DNA from: Chryseobacterium indologenes
GTDB taxonomy: Bacteria > Bacteroidota > Bacteroidia > Flavobacteriales > Weeksellaceae
NCBI GenBank assembly: GCA_001013295.1
Contig: LAZY01000001.1
Coordinates: 1 to 64,000, forward strand
DNA: 64,000 nucleotides
Direction: 5' to 3'
Shown here: in pieces, positions 28,213-37,859 of the stretch
How positions within the stretch are numbered: position 1 is the stretch's first letter
How the letters are laid out: each line of letters starts with the position of its first letter
Position numbers and translations under genes: made by a program
Notes under the pieces: generated by a model
Told to the model about the DNA's origin: nothing
The model's database searches: none
Seen by the model: the letters and a program-made list of their open reading frames with translations, nothing else

Positions 28213-30297
28213 ATGACAAACTCAGAACATTACAAATTAAAAGAAGAATTTCTCAATGAATGGCCATTATTCAGGATTCAGGATTTAAAATTAGAGGAAT
28301 ATACTAATCTGGATAAAACATCCTTTTGCTATTGGGTTGAAGCAAGAACTAATCTTTTGGGAAGTATTTGGGGAGGATCTGCTTACAAATTTGGTATCTA
28401 CAAACGTAGAGATAAAAGTAAAGAGGTACTGAACGGAAATAGAATGACAGATGACGAATACGCCTGGCATTCAAAGTATGGTAAAACAAGAGAAGAAGCA
28501 TTTTCAACGATCAAATTAATTTTATTAAAAATTGTTGAGAGTGCACAAAATAATGATCTGGAGAGCATTGATAAACTTGACTTAGGTGATGCTTACAAAT
28601 GGAAAATTGCCTTTTTATATAACGATTTCAAAATTGTTAATATCTATAAATGGGACAATTTATATAATGCTGCTGAATTTTTAGGTTTTGACGGGGATGT
28701 CAAAAGTTATCCGGCATTAAATAGTTTTATTTTACAAAAGAAAGAACCTGAGCAGGATTATTTTGATTTTACTCAGCTCCTATGGAATAAAAGCGAAACA
28801 GAAAATAATGAGTTCATAAATAATGAGGAAAACAATAGTTTTGACCTTAGCAATCCTAATCAAATTTTCTATGGGCCTCCCGGAACCGGAAAAACCCATA
28901 AAATCAATTCTTTTCTAAACTCAGCTAAAAAGACAGAAACTAAAGAACCGATTACTACTATAAAAGTTGATCGCCATAAAACATTCTGGCATTTGGCTCC
29001 CGGACAAGGAGGATATTTGTGGAATGACCTGAAAAACGGGAACAGGTTAGGCTACGAATGGTGCTCTGTGAGTCTTGGTAATTTAAATGATCTGGATAAG
29101 AAACAGACAGAAAATTTCAAGATGAGAACCTATTTTTCAGATGTAAAACAAGGAGATTATCTATGTATTATCTCTGGTAAAAAGTTCTATGGTATCGCTG
29201 AAGCACTTCATGGTTATGACTTTTCCAAAGCTATTGCAAGTGGTTTTGACTTTCAGACTATTGAGGTAAAATGGGTTAAAATTTTTGATACTCCTGAACT
29301 ATTGTCTGCTTCTTACACTCCTACCTTTGGTAAACTGAATGGAGGTAAAAGATGGAACTCCTTAATACAGGCATTACAGGAAAATAATATTGTTTTTGAT
29401 GACGTAACGCCTATTGAATCTGCAAAAATGGTCATGCAATCCAATAATAGTATTTTTACAACCTTTCACCAATCCTTCTCTTACGAAGACTTTATTGAAG
29501 GAATCAAACCAGATTTAGATGACAATGATGAAATAAAGTATAATATAGAAGACGGTCTCTTTAAAATTGCATGTGACAGAGCTGCTAACCTTGCCGGATT
29601 TGAAGATTTAAATGATGCATTAAAAAGTCCAAAAGAAATTGTTAAGGCTAAATTTGAAGTGAGTGAACCATTCTATCTTTTTATTGATGAAATAAACAGA
29701 GGAAATATTTCTCAAATATTTGGGGAGCTCATCACTTTAATTGAAAAAGATAAACGCTTAGGCCAAGTTAATGAAACAAGGGTTACTTTACCCTATTCCA
29801 AAAATGAAATTCAATTCAGTGTTCCGCCTAACCTATATATTATTGGAACCATGAATACCGCTGATAGAAGTGTTGAAGCTTTGGATACTGCTTTAAGGAG
29901 ACGATTCAGCTTCATTGAAATGCTTCCTGATAGAAAGGTGATTGAAAACAAAGCATTTAGTGATTACCCACGGGCAGACATTATGGGAAAAATCAACACC
30001 CGAATTGAACTCCTTTTAGATAGAAATTATACTCTAGGCCACTCATACTTTATGAAAGAAAATTTTAAAAATTCTTTCATAAATGAAATAATACCTCTGC
30101 TTCAGGAATATTTCTATAGTGATTACAGCAAAATCGGATTAATTTTAGGAAAGGGGTTTGTTAGAGAAAAGAAAACGCCTAAAGATAAAGATGTTTTTGC
30201 TGATTTTTACGGCATAGATGATATTGACATTCAAAAAACATTTGAGCTCATTCCGTTTGATGAATTAAATTTTGACGAAGCAATACAACTTTTATAA
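28213..30297 (+). CDS. mcrB: McrB-type AAA+ GTPase with an inserted EVE-like domain
   Basis: Motor subunit (694 aa) of a modification-dependent McrBC restriction system. Residues about 1-200 form an N-terminal domain (WVEARTNLLGSIWGGSAYKFG) likely to sense DNA. Walker A is GPPGTGKT (about 221). The segment of about residues 250-365 (FWHLAPGQGGYLWNDL to VKWVKIF) looks like an EVE/PUA-like base-reading domain and interrupts the AAA+ core. Then come TFHQSFSYEDFIEGIKP, Walker B LFIDEINRGN (about 490), the McrB signature MNTADRS (about 547) and ALRRRF. It stands 5 nt ahead of mcrC. McrBC systems cut DNA carrying modified cytosines. Specificity here is unknown. Confidence 0.88.
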   Translation: MTNSEHYKLKEEFLNEWPLFRIQDLKLEEYTNLDKTSFCYWVEARTNLLGSIWGGSAYKFGIYKRRDKSKEVLNGNRMTDDEYAWHSKYGKTREEAFSTIKLILLKIVESAQNNDLESIDKLDLGDAYKWKIAFLYNDFKIVNIYKWDNLYNAAEFLGFDGDVKSYPALNSFILQKKEPEQDYFDFTQLLWNKSETENNEFINNEENNSFDLSNPNQIFYGPPGTGKTHKINSFLNSAKKTETKEPITTIKVDRHKTFWHLAPGQGGYLWNDLKNGNRLGYEWCSVSLGNLNDLDKKQTENFKMRTYFSDVKQGDYLCIISGKKFYGIAEALHGYDFSKAIASGFDFQTIEVKWVKIFDTPELLSASYTPTFGKLNGGKRWNSLIQALQENNIVFDDVTPIESAKMVMQSNNSIFTTFHQSFSYEDFIEGIKPDLDDNDEIKYNIEDGLFKIACDRAANLAGFEDLNDALKSPKEIVKAKFEVSEPFYLFIDEINRGNISQIFGELITLIEKDKRLGQVNETRVTLPYSKNEIQFSVPPNLYIIGTMNTADRSVEALDTALRRRFSFIEMLPDRKVIENKAFSDYPRADIMGKINTRIELLLDRNYTLGHSYFMKENFKNSFINEIIPLLQEYFYSDYSKIGLILGKGFVREKKTPKDKDVFADFYGIDDIDIQKTFELIPFDELNFDEAIQLL

Positions 30298-30302
30298 AGC
30301 AT

Positions 30303-31556
30303 ATGATTTCTCGTAAAAGAATACAGGTCTATGAACATAGTTTTTTAAGAATAGGCGACAGAGATTTTGAGACAAAACATTTCATAGCGTTGTCTAAACT
30401 TAATACCTTACACAACTATCAATATTTTGATTTGAAACATAATGGTGTCATTTTCAAACAATTCGTTGGGGTTCTTCAGGTTGACAATCTTACCATTGAG
30501 ATTCTTCCCAAAATAGATCGTTATGAACCGGAAGAGAATAAAAAAAAATGGCAGAGTGTTCTTATCGAAATGTTGAGTGTAACTAAAAAATTAAAGGTTC
30601 AAAAGGTTGGTCAAGCAAATGTTGCAAAGCAGTCCATAACCCTTTTGGATATTTATTTCGAATGGTTTCTAAGTGAAGTACAATTATTAATACATCAAGG
30701 ATTGATAAAGCAGTACTATAAACAATCAGGAAATGTAAAAGCATTAAAAGGAAAGCTGGAATTTGCAATTCATATCCAGAAAAATCTGGCCCACAAAGAA
30801 CGTTTTTATACTACGCATCAAGTGTATGGAAAAGATCATCTTATTCATCAAATCTTAGGACAAGCTTTAGATATTATTACTAATTTGTCTAAAGGAAGTT
30901 ATCTTCACGCTAAATGTAAAACATTAAGGCTAGATTTTCCAGAGGTAAAATCAATAAATGCCACGGAATCTACATTTACAAACCTTCCTAAATCTAGGAA
31001 AAATACACCTTATGAAACTGCAATTTCGATAGCAAGACTTATCATATTAAACTATGCTCCCAATATTTCCAATGGATCAGAAAAAATGTTGGCTTTATTA
31101 TTTGACATGAATAAATTATGGGAGGAATATATTCTTGTTCGTCTGAAGCAAGCATCCATAGATGATAATATAAAAGTTTATGGGCAAAATTCTAAGACAT
31201 TTTGGAGTAATATTTCAATACGCCCGGATATTGTATTGGAGAATGATGATGAACAATTTATTATTGATACTAAATGGAAAAATATAGGTAATGATAAGCC
31301 ATCAACACATGATCTAAGACAAATGTATGTCTATAACGAATATTGGAAAAGTAACAAATCACTTTTACTATATCCATCAAACAATGATGATTTTAATGGT
31401 TATAAAGGTTTTGTAATGGTTGATGGTGCGGACGGAAACCATAAGTGTGGCTTGGGCAAAATTTCTATTTTTAAAGATTGTAATAAAATATTAAATGATC
31501 AGATAGGAGTAAAAATTTTAAAATGGATAACTGAAAGTGCTAGTACTAATAATTAA
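30303..31556 (+). CDS. mcrC: McrC-type nuclease subunit
   Basis: A 417-aa McrC. The N-terminal part (KHNGVIFKQFVGVLQVDNL-x-IEILPKID) is typical of the family. The C-terminal PD-(D/E)xK nuclease is seen as RPDIV with Asp309 and, after the variable turn, IDTKW with Asp322 and Lys324. It is translated from an ATG 5 nt after mcrB. McrC binds the McrB hexamer and cuts DNA during translocation. All visible catalytic residues are present, so the pair looks intact. Confidence 0.88.
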   Translation: MISRKRIQVYEHSFLRIGDRDFETKHFIALSKLNTLHNYQYFDLKHNGVIFKQFVGVLQVDNLTIEILPKIDRYEPEENKKKWQSVLIEMLSVTKKLKVQKVGQANVAKQSITLLDIYFEWFLSEVQLLIHQGLIKQYYKQSGNVKALKGKLEFAIHIQKNLAHKERFYTTHQVYGKDHLIHQILGQALDIITNLSKGSYLHAKCKTLRLDFPEVKSINATESTFTNLPKSRKNTPYETAISIARLIILNYAPNISNGSEKMLALLFDMNKLWEEYILVRLKQASIDDNIKVYGQNSKTFWSNISIRPDIVLENDDEQFIIDTKWKNIGNDKPSTHDLRQMYVYNEYWKSNKSLLLYPSNNDDFNGYKGFVMVDGADGNHKCGLGKISIFKDCNKILNDQIGVKILKWITESASTNN

Positions 31557-31577
31557 TACAATAAACATTTTGAAATA

Positions 31578-31943
31578 TTAGTAACTTCCTTTTCCGGGAA
31601 TCACGTGTCTCACCCCTCCCCGAGGGTTATCCATATCTCCTTTATATCTCGGGATGACATGACAGTGAAAATGAAAAACGGTTTGGCCCGCATCTGCTCC
31701 ACAATTCATCCCGATATTGAAAGCATCAGGGTGATATTGAGATAGAATAATGTCCTTTGCCTTTTCAATCATAGCAGGAAGGGCATTTTTTTCTTCTGTG
31801 CTCAATGCAAAAAAATCTGTTTTTAATTCATTGGAAATAATCAATAAGTGTCCTGGAGAAACAGGAAAACCATCTTCAATGATAAAGAAATATTCTCCTC
31901 TGTAAATTATTTTTTCCTCTGCAATCTCAGTAAAATCTTTCAT
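31578..31943 (-). CDS. HIT-family nucleotide-binding protein
   Basis: A 121-aa histidine-triad protein with the motif HFHCHVIPR and the preceding GQTVFH strand, plus a Hint-like N-terminus (SPGHLLIISNE). HIT proteins hydrolyse nucleoside phosphoramidates or nucleotidyl-linked substrates. Its ATG overlaps the stop of the HNH nuclease gene in TGATG, so the two are translationally coupled. A TTG one codon upstream is less likely as a start. Coupling to a nuclease next to McrBC suggests a role in the same process, for instance processing a nucleotide product; this is inference. Confidence 0.85.
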   Translation of the reverse strand: MKDFTEIAEEKIIYRGEYFFIIEDGFPVSPGHLLIISNELKTDFFALSTEEKNALPAMIEKAKDIILSQYHPDAFNIGMNCGADAGQTVFHFHCHVIPRYKGDMDNPRGGVRHVIPGKGSY

Positions 31944-32974
31944 CAAAATAAGGGTTGAAGTTCAATATTAGGTGTCCATTTATGAATAGCTAAATTTACA
32001 GATAAATCATATTGCTTTTGCAAAAACCTTTTCCTTTCCGCCTGTGTTTTCCCCGTTTGATTAATAATAGTCTCACCAAGAGGATGTTTACTGGCAATAT
32101 AAAATTCGTTTCTTTTATATAATCTTTCCAGATATTTTATTTCGGGAACTTTTGCTCTTTTATCATTATTGATATTCTTATCTGCTAAGACCAGATTCCA
32201 GATTCCGTTTACATTGGCTCCATTATCATTCAATTGTATTTTATGAACATGAGGAAAAAAATGGTCTATAGCACACAGGTTATCATCACCGCTTTTAATA
32301 GAGATGTCCTGAAAAGAATAAAAACATTTTCCCTTCTGATAACCATTCAATGAGTCTCTGGCCGAAGAAATATTCTTTCGTTTCATCGTCCGGTTTTCAA
32401 AAAACAGAAGATTAAGTTCCTCATCAAGCCTTACCTCCAAAAGGTTTGGATTAATCTCTAAGTTCCACGCAGTCTCAACCAGATTCCAACGGGCATCTAC
32501 TTCCTGATCAAAATTGATAAACTGCTGGCTTTCCTTTAGAGACAAAAGACTGTCTGTAATCACCAATTTTTTATGGCTTCCATTATAATCTTTATGGTAA
32601 AAGACATCATTTACAATACTTCCATTAACTGTATGAAAAGCATCTACAACGTTATTAAAACCATGTTTTACGGTGATATTTAATAGATGCTCGTAATCTA
32701 TCTTCTGATCATTAAAATTTCTACACGCTTCTAAGAATAGACTTGATTTTGAATTTCCCTGCTTATCATTCTGTTTTATATGTTCCAGGATACCTTGAAC
32801 ATACGAGGCTGCAATATCCTGAAGCGATACTGTTGTTTTTTCTAATGAAATTAATTCTAATAAAGATTTTGCAAAGGCAAATTTATAGGTTGCTGAATTT
32901 TTCCCAAAAAGAATAATTGCTCTCCATTGAGATTCCAGACTCGCATCATTATCCTGAAAATTAAGGGCGGACAT
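31943..32974 (-). CDS. HNH endonuclease coupled to the HIT gene
   Basis: A 343-aa protein. The C-terminal third has an HNH signature: KCFYSF, then AIDHFFPHVHK, then GIWNLVLADKNINNDKRAK. The N-terminal 200 residues are helical and show no known domain. The sequence NLVLADKNIN...K is the usual N-H part of HNH nucleases. It convergently faces mcrBC (via the HIT gene) with only 22 nt between. HNH-HIT pairs occur in defence neighbourhoods, but no function has been assigned that I know of. No metal-site residue appears lost. Confidence 0.75.
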   Translation of the reverse strand: MSALNFQDNDASLESQWRAIILFGKNSATYKFAFAKSLLELISLEKTTVSLQDIAASYVQGILEHIKQNDKQGNSKSSLFLEACRNFNDQKIDYEHLLNITVKHGFNNVVDAFHTVNGSIVNDVFYHKDYNGSHKKLVITDSLLSLKESQQFINFDQEVDARWNLVETAWNLEINPNLLEVRLDEELNLLFFENRTMKRKNISSARDSLNGYQKGKCFYSFQDISIKSGDDNLCAIDHFFPHVHKIQLNDNGANVNGIWNLVLADKNINNDKRAKVPEIKYLERLYKRNEFYIASKHPLGETIINQTGKTQAERKRFLQKQYDLSVNLAIHKWTPNIELQPLF

Positions 32975-33106
32975 CTGTTACTATAATTAAGTATTTTATC
33001 AAAACACAAAATTATATAAAAATATAAACCAAATAACTATTATTATATTACAAAACCCTAAAAACGAAACACATTTCGAAAAATAATCAAATAAAATAAT
33101 TACATT

Positions 33107-35578
33107 TTAACTTCCCGATCCCGGCCCATTCAAATACTCATTACTAATATCCTTCTCCTTTTTAAAATCCATCTTCCCAAACTCATAGCTGAAGCTGATC
33201 CCAAAAGAACGGTACGGTAATTCTCTTACAGAATAAGAATCGTAATCTCCGGTATTCACGGTGGTTACCTGCCTGATGTATTTATTAAACGGATTGGTAA
33301 TCGTAAATCCTAAGCTTGCCTTTTTATTCCAGAATTCTTTTCTCCCGGCAAAGGTATAGGTAATGGATTGTGGATTTTTCCCCTGGATATTTTTAGCGGC
33401 GGAGTTGTAATTTCCAAAGACTTCCAGGACAAAATTCTTGGGAAACTGATAATTAAGATTCAGGTTCGCACGGTAACGCATTCCCATATCTAAGTTTCCT
33501 ACATAAATATGACTTACAATATAGCGGTGAAATACCATGATATTACTTCTCAGATTCAGTTTGTTCTGGAAAAACGGAAGCGAAAGAGAGACAATGCCGC
33601 CGGAGTTGTATTCTTTACCGATATTATCTCTTGCGGTAACCGATACATTGGTGTATTCTGTTCCATTGGCTGTAAATGTTGGATAAAAGGTCGTAATCTG
33701 TTTTAAGTCCTGGCTGTTGATCCGCTCTACAAGGGATAAGGAGATATTTCCGCCATTCGTAAAATTTTTCGTGTATCCTAATTCCATATTATCTCCGATT
33801 TCAGGCTTCAGCGCCGGATTTCCTGTGGTAATATTGTGTGGATCACTAAAATTAAGGAACGGGTTGAGCTCTGTATATTCCGGACGTTCCAATCTTCTGG
33901 TATAGGATAGTTTCACTGTTTCACCACTATCAAATTTGTGAGATAAAATGAAGGATGGAACCAATAACCCATACGATGGAATATTGGTATTCGGGAAATC
34001 TATTGTAAGGGTTGTGTATTCATATCTCAGCCCTGCTCTTACATCCAGCCAGTTCCAAACTTTAAGCTTGGAAGAAAAATAAGCAGCATAAACTCCCATG
34101 TCGTAATTTAAATGATACGACTGCAAAGGATCTGTTTCATACTGCCCTGATGAAGTATTCAGAACATGAACATCCGTAGCATTGGTAATATGTTGCTGCA
34201 CCGTTTTAAGCCCCATTTCAAAAGTAATATTATCATTCAAAGGATGCACATAATCTACTGAAATATTGTGGCTGTTATCTGTTCCGGGATTACTTCCTGA
34301 AATTCCATTGTAAGGACCTGCTGCTCCTGATAAGCTTTGAGTCTGAAAATAACTGCTCTTCGGAGAACCATAACTGAAAACATAATCTGCCGTAAGCTCC
34401 TGCCCTTCTTTGGCAAAGGTTTTTCTGAAACTCAGACTTCCGTCTATAGAACGAACGGAAGATTGGTTATCCGAAGTTCTGGATCCGATGATTGAAGAAA
34501 CAGCAGAGGTATTATAATCGGTGATATATTGCTGCTGATTAATTAATCCGGTACTTTTATTGGAGAAACTGTTGAAAGAAACGGAACCACTTAATGAATT
34601 GCTTTTATTCAAGCTCCAGTCAAAACCTAAGCCTGTACGGTAGCCATGTCTTTCAAACTCTGTATAGCCATCCTGTAATAAATGCGTACTGGTATTGGAT
34701 GAAGCATCTCTTGAAGTTCTGTCCTGTAAAAAAGGTGTTTTGGCCTTCAACTGAGCATTTCCGCTAAAGAAAGCATTCATGCTGAAATTATTATTCTTAT
34801 AATTCAGATTCAGAGATCCGGTTTCAAATAAAGTTCCGCCGGTAGCATTGATACTTCCATTGATTCCCCTTACTTTATTATCTTTTAAAACAATATTAAT
34901 GATTCCTCCGGTCCCCTGAGCATCATATTTCGCACCCGGACTGGAAACCACTTCAATACTTTTAATCTGACTCGCCGGAATGGAAGCCAACGCATCAGCC
35001 AGACTATTTCCAAATATACTGGATGGCTTTCCGTTAATTAAAAACCTGATATTAGCATTTCCCTGAAGTTCCACATTGCCATCCGCATCCACCGTCACCT
35101 GGGGAACTTTTCTCAATACATCAATAGCAGCCCCGTTCTGAGAAGTCACATCATTAGCTGCATTAAAAACAATTTTATCCACCTTATTTTCAATAATCGC
35201 CTTTTTACCAACGATGGTTACGCCTTCTATAGAAGTTTCTCCATTCGCTAACTGAATATCACCAAGGACAACATTTCCACTATTCTCCCCCAATTGAATC
35301 TCTGCCGTCGTTTTATTTTTATAGCCTGCATAAAAAACGGCTACTTTATAGGTTCCCGATGTAATATGATCGATGGAAAACTCCCCTTTTTCATTGGAAG
35401 TCGTTCCGTTGACTTCTTTATTGTCCTGATTTAAGAGCCCAATACTGGCATGATCTATTGATTTTCCTGTATTGGAATCTACAATTCTTCCGCTTATTTT
35501 CCCCTGACCAGCCCCTTGTTGTGCATTCACCATTAATGCTGAAAACAAAGTGGCCACTAAAATTGTTATTTGTTTCAC
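33107..35578 (-). CDS. TonB-dependent outer-membrane receptor-like beta-barrel protein
   Basis: An outer-membrane protein of about 823 aa. It has a signal peptide (KQITILVATLFSALMVNAQ), a carboxypeptidase-regulatory-like domain (GKISGRIVDSNTGK, about 25-110), a plug (IDVLRKVPQVTVDADG to VVSSPGAKYDAQGTGGIINI) and a C-terminal OMP beta-barrel ending near GISFSYEFGKMDF. The type resembles Bacteroidota receptors that lack a SusD partner, and no susD gene is adjacent. The likely substrate is unknown. I prefer GTG 35578 as start: the alternative TTG (35605) falls in a TTTTG that resembles a -7 promoter element. It is monocistronic as far as visible. Confidence 0.82.
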   Translation of the reverse strand: MKQITILVATLFSALMVNAQQGAGQGKISGRIVDSNTGKSIDHASIGLLNQDNKEVNGTTSNEKGEFSIDHITSGTYKVAVFYAGYKNKTTAEIQLGENSGNVVLGDIQLANGETSIEGVTIVGKKAIIENKVDKIVFNAANDVTSQNGAAIDVLRKVPQVTVDADGNVELQGNANIRFLINGKPSSIFGNSLADALASIPASQIKSIEVVSSPGAKYDAQGTGGIINIVLKDNKVRGINGSINATGGTLFETGSLNLNYKNNNFSMNAFFSGNAQLKAKTPFLQDRTSRDASSNTSTHLLQDGYTEFERHGYRTGLGFDWSLNKSNSLSGSVSFNSFSNKSTGLINQQQYITDYNTSAVSSIIGSRTSDNQSSVRSIDGSLSFRKTFAKEGQELTADYVFSYGSPKSSYFQTQSLSGAAGPYNGISGSNPGTDNSHNISVDYVHPLNDNITFEMGLKTVQQHITNATDVHVLNTSSGQYETDPLQSYHLNYDMGVYAAYFSSKLKVWNWLDVRAGLRYEYTTLTIDFPNTNIPSYGLLVPSFILSHKFDSGETVKLSYTRRLERPEYTELNPFLNFSDPHNITTGNPALKPEIGDNMELGYTKNFTNGGNISLSLVERINSQDLKQITTFYPTFTANGTEYTNVSVTARDNIGKEYNSGGIVSLSLPFFQNKLNLRSNIMVFHRYIVSHIYVGNLDMGMRYRANLNLNYQFPKNFVLEVFGNYNSAAKNIQGKNPQSITYTFAGRKEFWNKKASLGFTITNPFNKYIRQVTTVNTGDYDSYSVRELPYRSFGISFSYEFGKMDFKKEKDISNEYLNGPGSGS

Positions 35579-35661
35579 CGTGATATTAGAATTAATACGG
35601 GGCAAAAGTGGGAATCAATTTGGTAGAAATTCTGAATTATAACGCTATGAGGTTACTTTAT

Positions 35662-35794
35662 TTTAAACCATTAAGAAGAAATTAAGGAGATAAGAAGACT
35701 AAGAAGAGCTTCGCTTTAAGGATACAGCCTAAAGAAAATCTTTCATTTTCACCTTAACTTCCCTTAATAACCTAATAATCCTTAATGGTTTAAA
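35662..35794. repeat. MITE-like element with 14-bp inverted ends
   Basis: TTTAAACCATTAAG at 35662-35675 and its exact complement CTTAATGGTTTAAA at 35781-35794 bound a 133-bp AT-rich stretch without an ORF. The interior carries further short repeats of the AAGAAG/CTTAA type. It resembles the small non-autonomous repeats dispersed in flavobacterial genomes. Confidence 0.5.
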
Positions 35795-35926
35795 AAAGAT
35801 GGTTCATCAAGTTCAACAGATAAATTCTCTAATTCCTACGCCCTTCATAATACTTTAACATCCATTATACCCTATCCCCAGATAAATTTTCGTTCTTTTG
35901 TAAAAAGTTTTAATTTTTACCATAAC

Positions 35927-37060
35927 ATGTCGAAGTTTGATGAAATCCGGTATTTTCATGATCAGGAAGTGAATGAAAGATTGCAGAGTGTAGCCCGTGA
36001 TCCGATGATGAAAGCACTGATGAACTTTACTTTTCCCGGTGTGGATGAGCAGGTTTGGCTGGAACAGTTTAAAAACGTTCATTCTATCAGTGATTTCCAG
36101 CATCAGTTTGTAGCCTATGCTGTTCGTCAGATTCTTGCCAAAAGTTCTGAGGGTTTAACGACTTCAGGCTTCGATAAACTGGATAAGAACACTTCTTACC
36201 TTTATATTTCGAATCACAGAGATATTGTTTTGGATACTTCCCTGCTTAACCTTGTTTTGTTGGAAAGCGGCCACATCATGACAGCTTCAGCCATTGGTGA
36301 TAACCTTGTCAAAAGAAACTTCCTGAATGTTTTGGCTAAACTAAACCGTAACTTTTTAGTTCAGAGAGGATTGTCAATCCGTGACCAGCTTAAAAGTTCA
36401 CAAACGCTGTCTGAATATATTGACATGCTCTTACACGAAGAAAACCGCTCTGTATGGATTGCGCAGCGTGAAGGTCGTGCTAAAGACGGGAATGATGCGA
36501 CTCAGCAAGGGGTTTTAAAGATGCTAGCGATGGCAGCCGGAGACCAATCTCTGACAGATTATTTTAAAACATTAAAAATTGTTCCTATCTCCATTTCCTA
36601 TGAGTATGATCCTACAGATTCCTTAAAAATGCCTCAACTGCTGGCACAGCACAGGGATGAGGAATACATTAAAGGAAAAAACGAAGATTTCAATACGATA
36701 CTCAGCGGAATTTTAGGACAAAAGAAAAGAATTCATATACACGCTGGTGATGTTATTGATACAGAATTGGATCATATCGCCGCTACGGTTGAGAATAAAA
36801 ACAAGCAGCTACAGGCTATTGTACAGTTGATTGATGATTCTATCATTCAGAATTATAAGCTTTGGCCTACAAAATATATCGCCTATGATCTGATTAACAA
36901 TACTGACACTTATGCTTCTCAATATACTGAACAGGAAAAACAATTGTTTATCCGAAGATTAGAGATGCGTATTGATCCGTCTGATCCTGTTTCTAAAGAA
37001 TATTTCCTGGCGATGTACGCGAATCCTTTGGTGAATAAATTAAAAGCGGAAGAAAACTAG
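35927..37060 (+). CDS. Phospholipid/glycerol acyltransferase (PlsC-like)
   Basis: A 377-aa protein of the glycerol-phosphate acyltransferase superfamily. The key motif ISNHRDIVLDTSLLN (near residue 95) is the Bacteroidota form of the NHxxxxD active site, and WIAQREGRAKDG is the second, substrate-binding block. It is longer than bacterial PlsC (about 240 aa) because of a C-terminal extension. It has no clear membrane-spanning helix. The likely reaction is acyl transfer to lysophosphatidate or a related lipid. It is probably a core gene unrelated to the flanking repeats. Confidence 0.75.
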   Translation: MSKFDEIRYFHDQEVNERLQSVARDPMMKALMNFTFPGVDEQVWLEQFKNVHSISDFQHQFVAYAVRQILAKSSEGLTTSGFDKLDKNTSYLYISNHRDIVLDTSLLNLVLLESGHIMTASAIGDNLVKRNFLNVLAKLNRNFLVQRGLSIRDQLKSSQTLSEYIDMLLHEENRSVWIAQREGRAKDGNDATQQGVLKMLAMAAGDQSLTDYFKTLKIVPISISYEYDPTDSLKMPQLLAQHRDEEYIKGKNEDFNTILSGILGQKKRIHIHAGDVIDTELDHIAATVENKNKQLQAIVQLIDDSIIQNYKLWPTKYIAYDLINNTDTYASQYTEQEKQLFIRRLEMRIDPSDPVSKEYFLAMYANPLVNKLKAEEN

Positions 37061-37078
37061 TTTCTTTAGCCACTGATT

Positions 37079-37796
37079 TTAATACAAAAATTTCGAAATA
37101 CTTAAAGATATTTTTTAGCCACGAATACACGAATTTTTTATTCATTCGTGCATTCGTGGCTAAATATTGGGGGCTATATAAACGCAAAGATTTTATCTTT
37201 ATTCCGTAAAATTTTAAGGGAGCAAAGAGTGGAATCAATGAAATTGATGCTTACTAAGCGTACACGTAACCATAAGGCTTCTTAAGCAACAAAGTTGCTG
37301 TTCTTAGCTTCCTTAAAATATTCTATTATTCCTCTTAAAACTTTGCGTTTCAAAAAATAATCATTTTAAACTACAGATCTGCACAGGTTTTAATACAAAA
37401 ACAGAAATAGTTAAAGATATTTTGGCCACGAATACACGAATTTTTTATTCATTCGTGCATTCGTGGCTAAATATTGGGGGCTATATAAACGCAAAGATTT
37501 TATCTTTATTCCGTAAAATTTTAAGGGAGCAAAGAGTGGAATCAATGAAATTGATGCTTACTAAGCGTACACGTAACCATAAAGCTTCTTAAGCAACAAA
37601 GTTGCTGTTCTTAGCTTCCTTAAAATATTCCATTATTCCTCTTAAAACTTTGCGTTTCAAAAAATAATCATTTTAAACTACAGATCTGCACAGGTTTTAA
37701 TACAAAAAACAGAAATAGTTAAAGATATTTTGGCCACTAATCCACGAATGAATAAAAAATCCGTGAATTCGTGGCTAAATATATATATCTTCGGTA
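37079..37796. repeat. Tandem 307-311-bp palindromic repeat array
   Basis: The motif AATACAAAAA starts at 37081, 37392 and 37699, giving two almost identical units and a truncated third. Each full unit has a long palindrome, AGCCACGAATACACGAAT with ATTCGTGCATTCGTGGCT (37117-37134 and 37144-37161 in unit 1), followed by a 171-bp MITE-like block (37180-37350; 37487-37657). The block is bounded by perfect 10-bp inverted ends AAACGCAAAG/CTTTGCGTTT. Related pieces occur at 52.5-52.8 and 61.0-61.2 kb. No gene is carried. It fills the gap between the acyltransferase and the AraC gene. Confidence 0.8.
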
Positions 37797-37859
37797 TTCC
37801 ATTATTCGTGTAAACTTACCTCAGAAAGAGTATCTTCGTATTCACTATTGATCTATCAC

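Noticed and set aside
37079..37796. Possible CRISPR array
   Set aside because: Only two full units of over 300 bp that repeat throughout; no short repeats with unique spacers and no cas genes.
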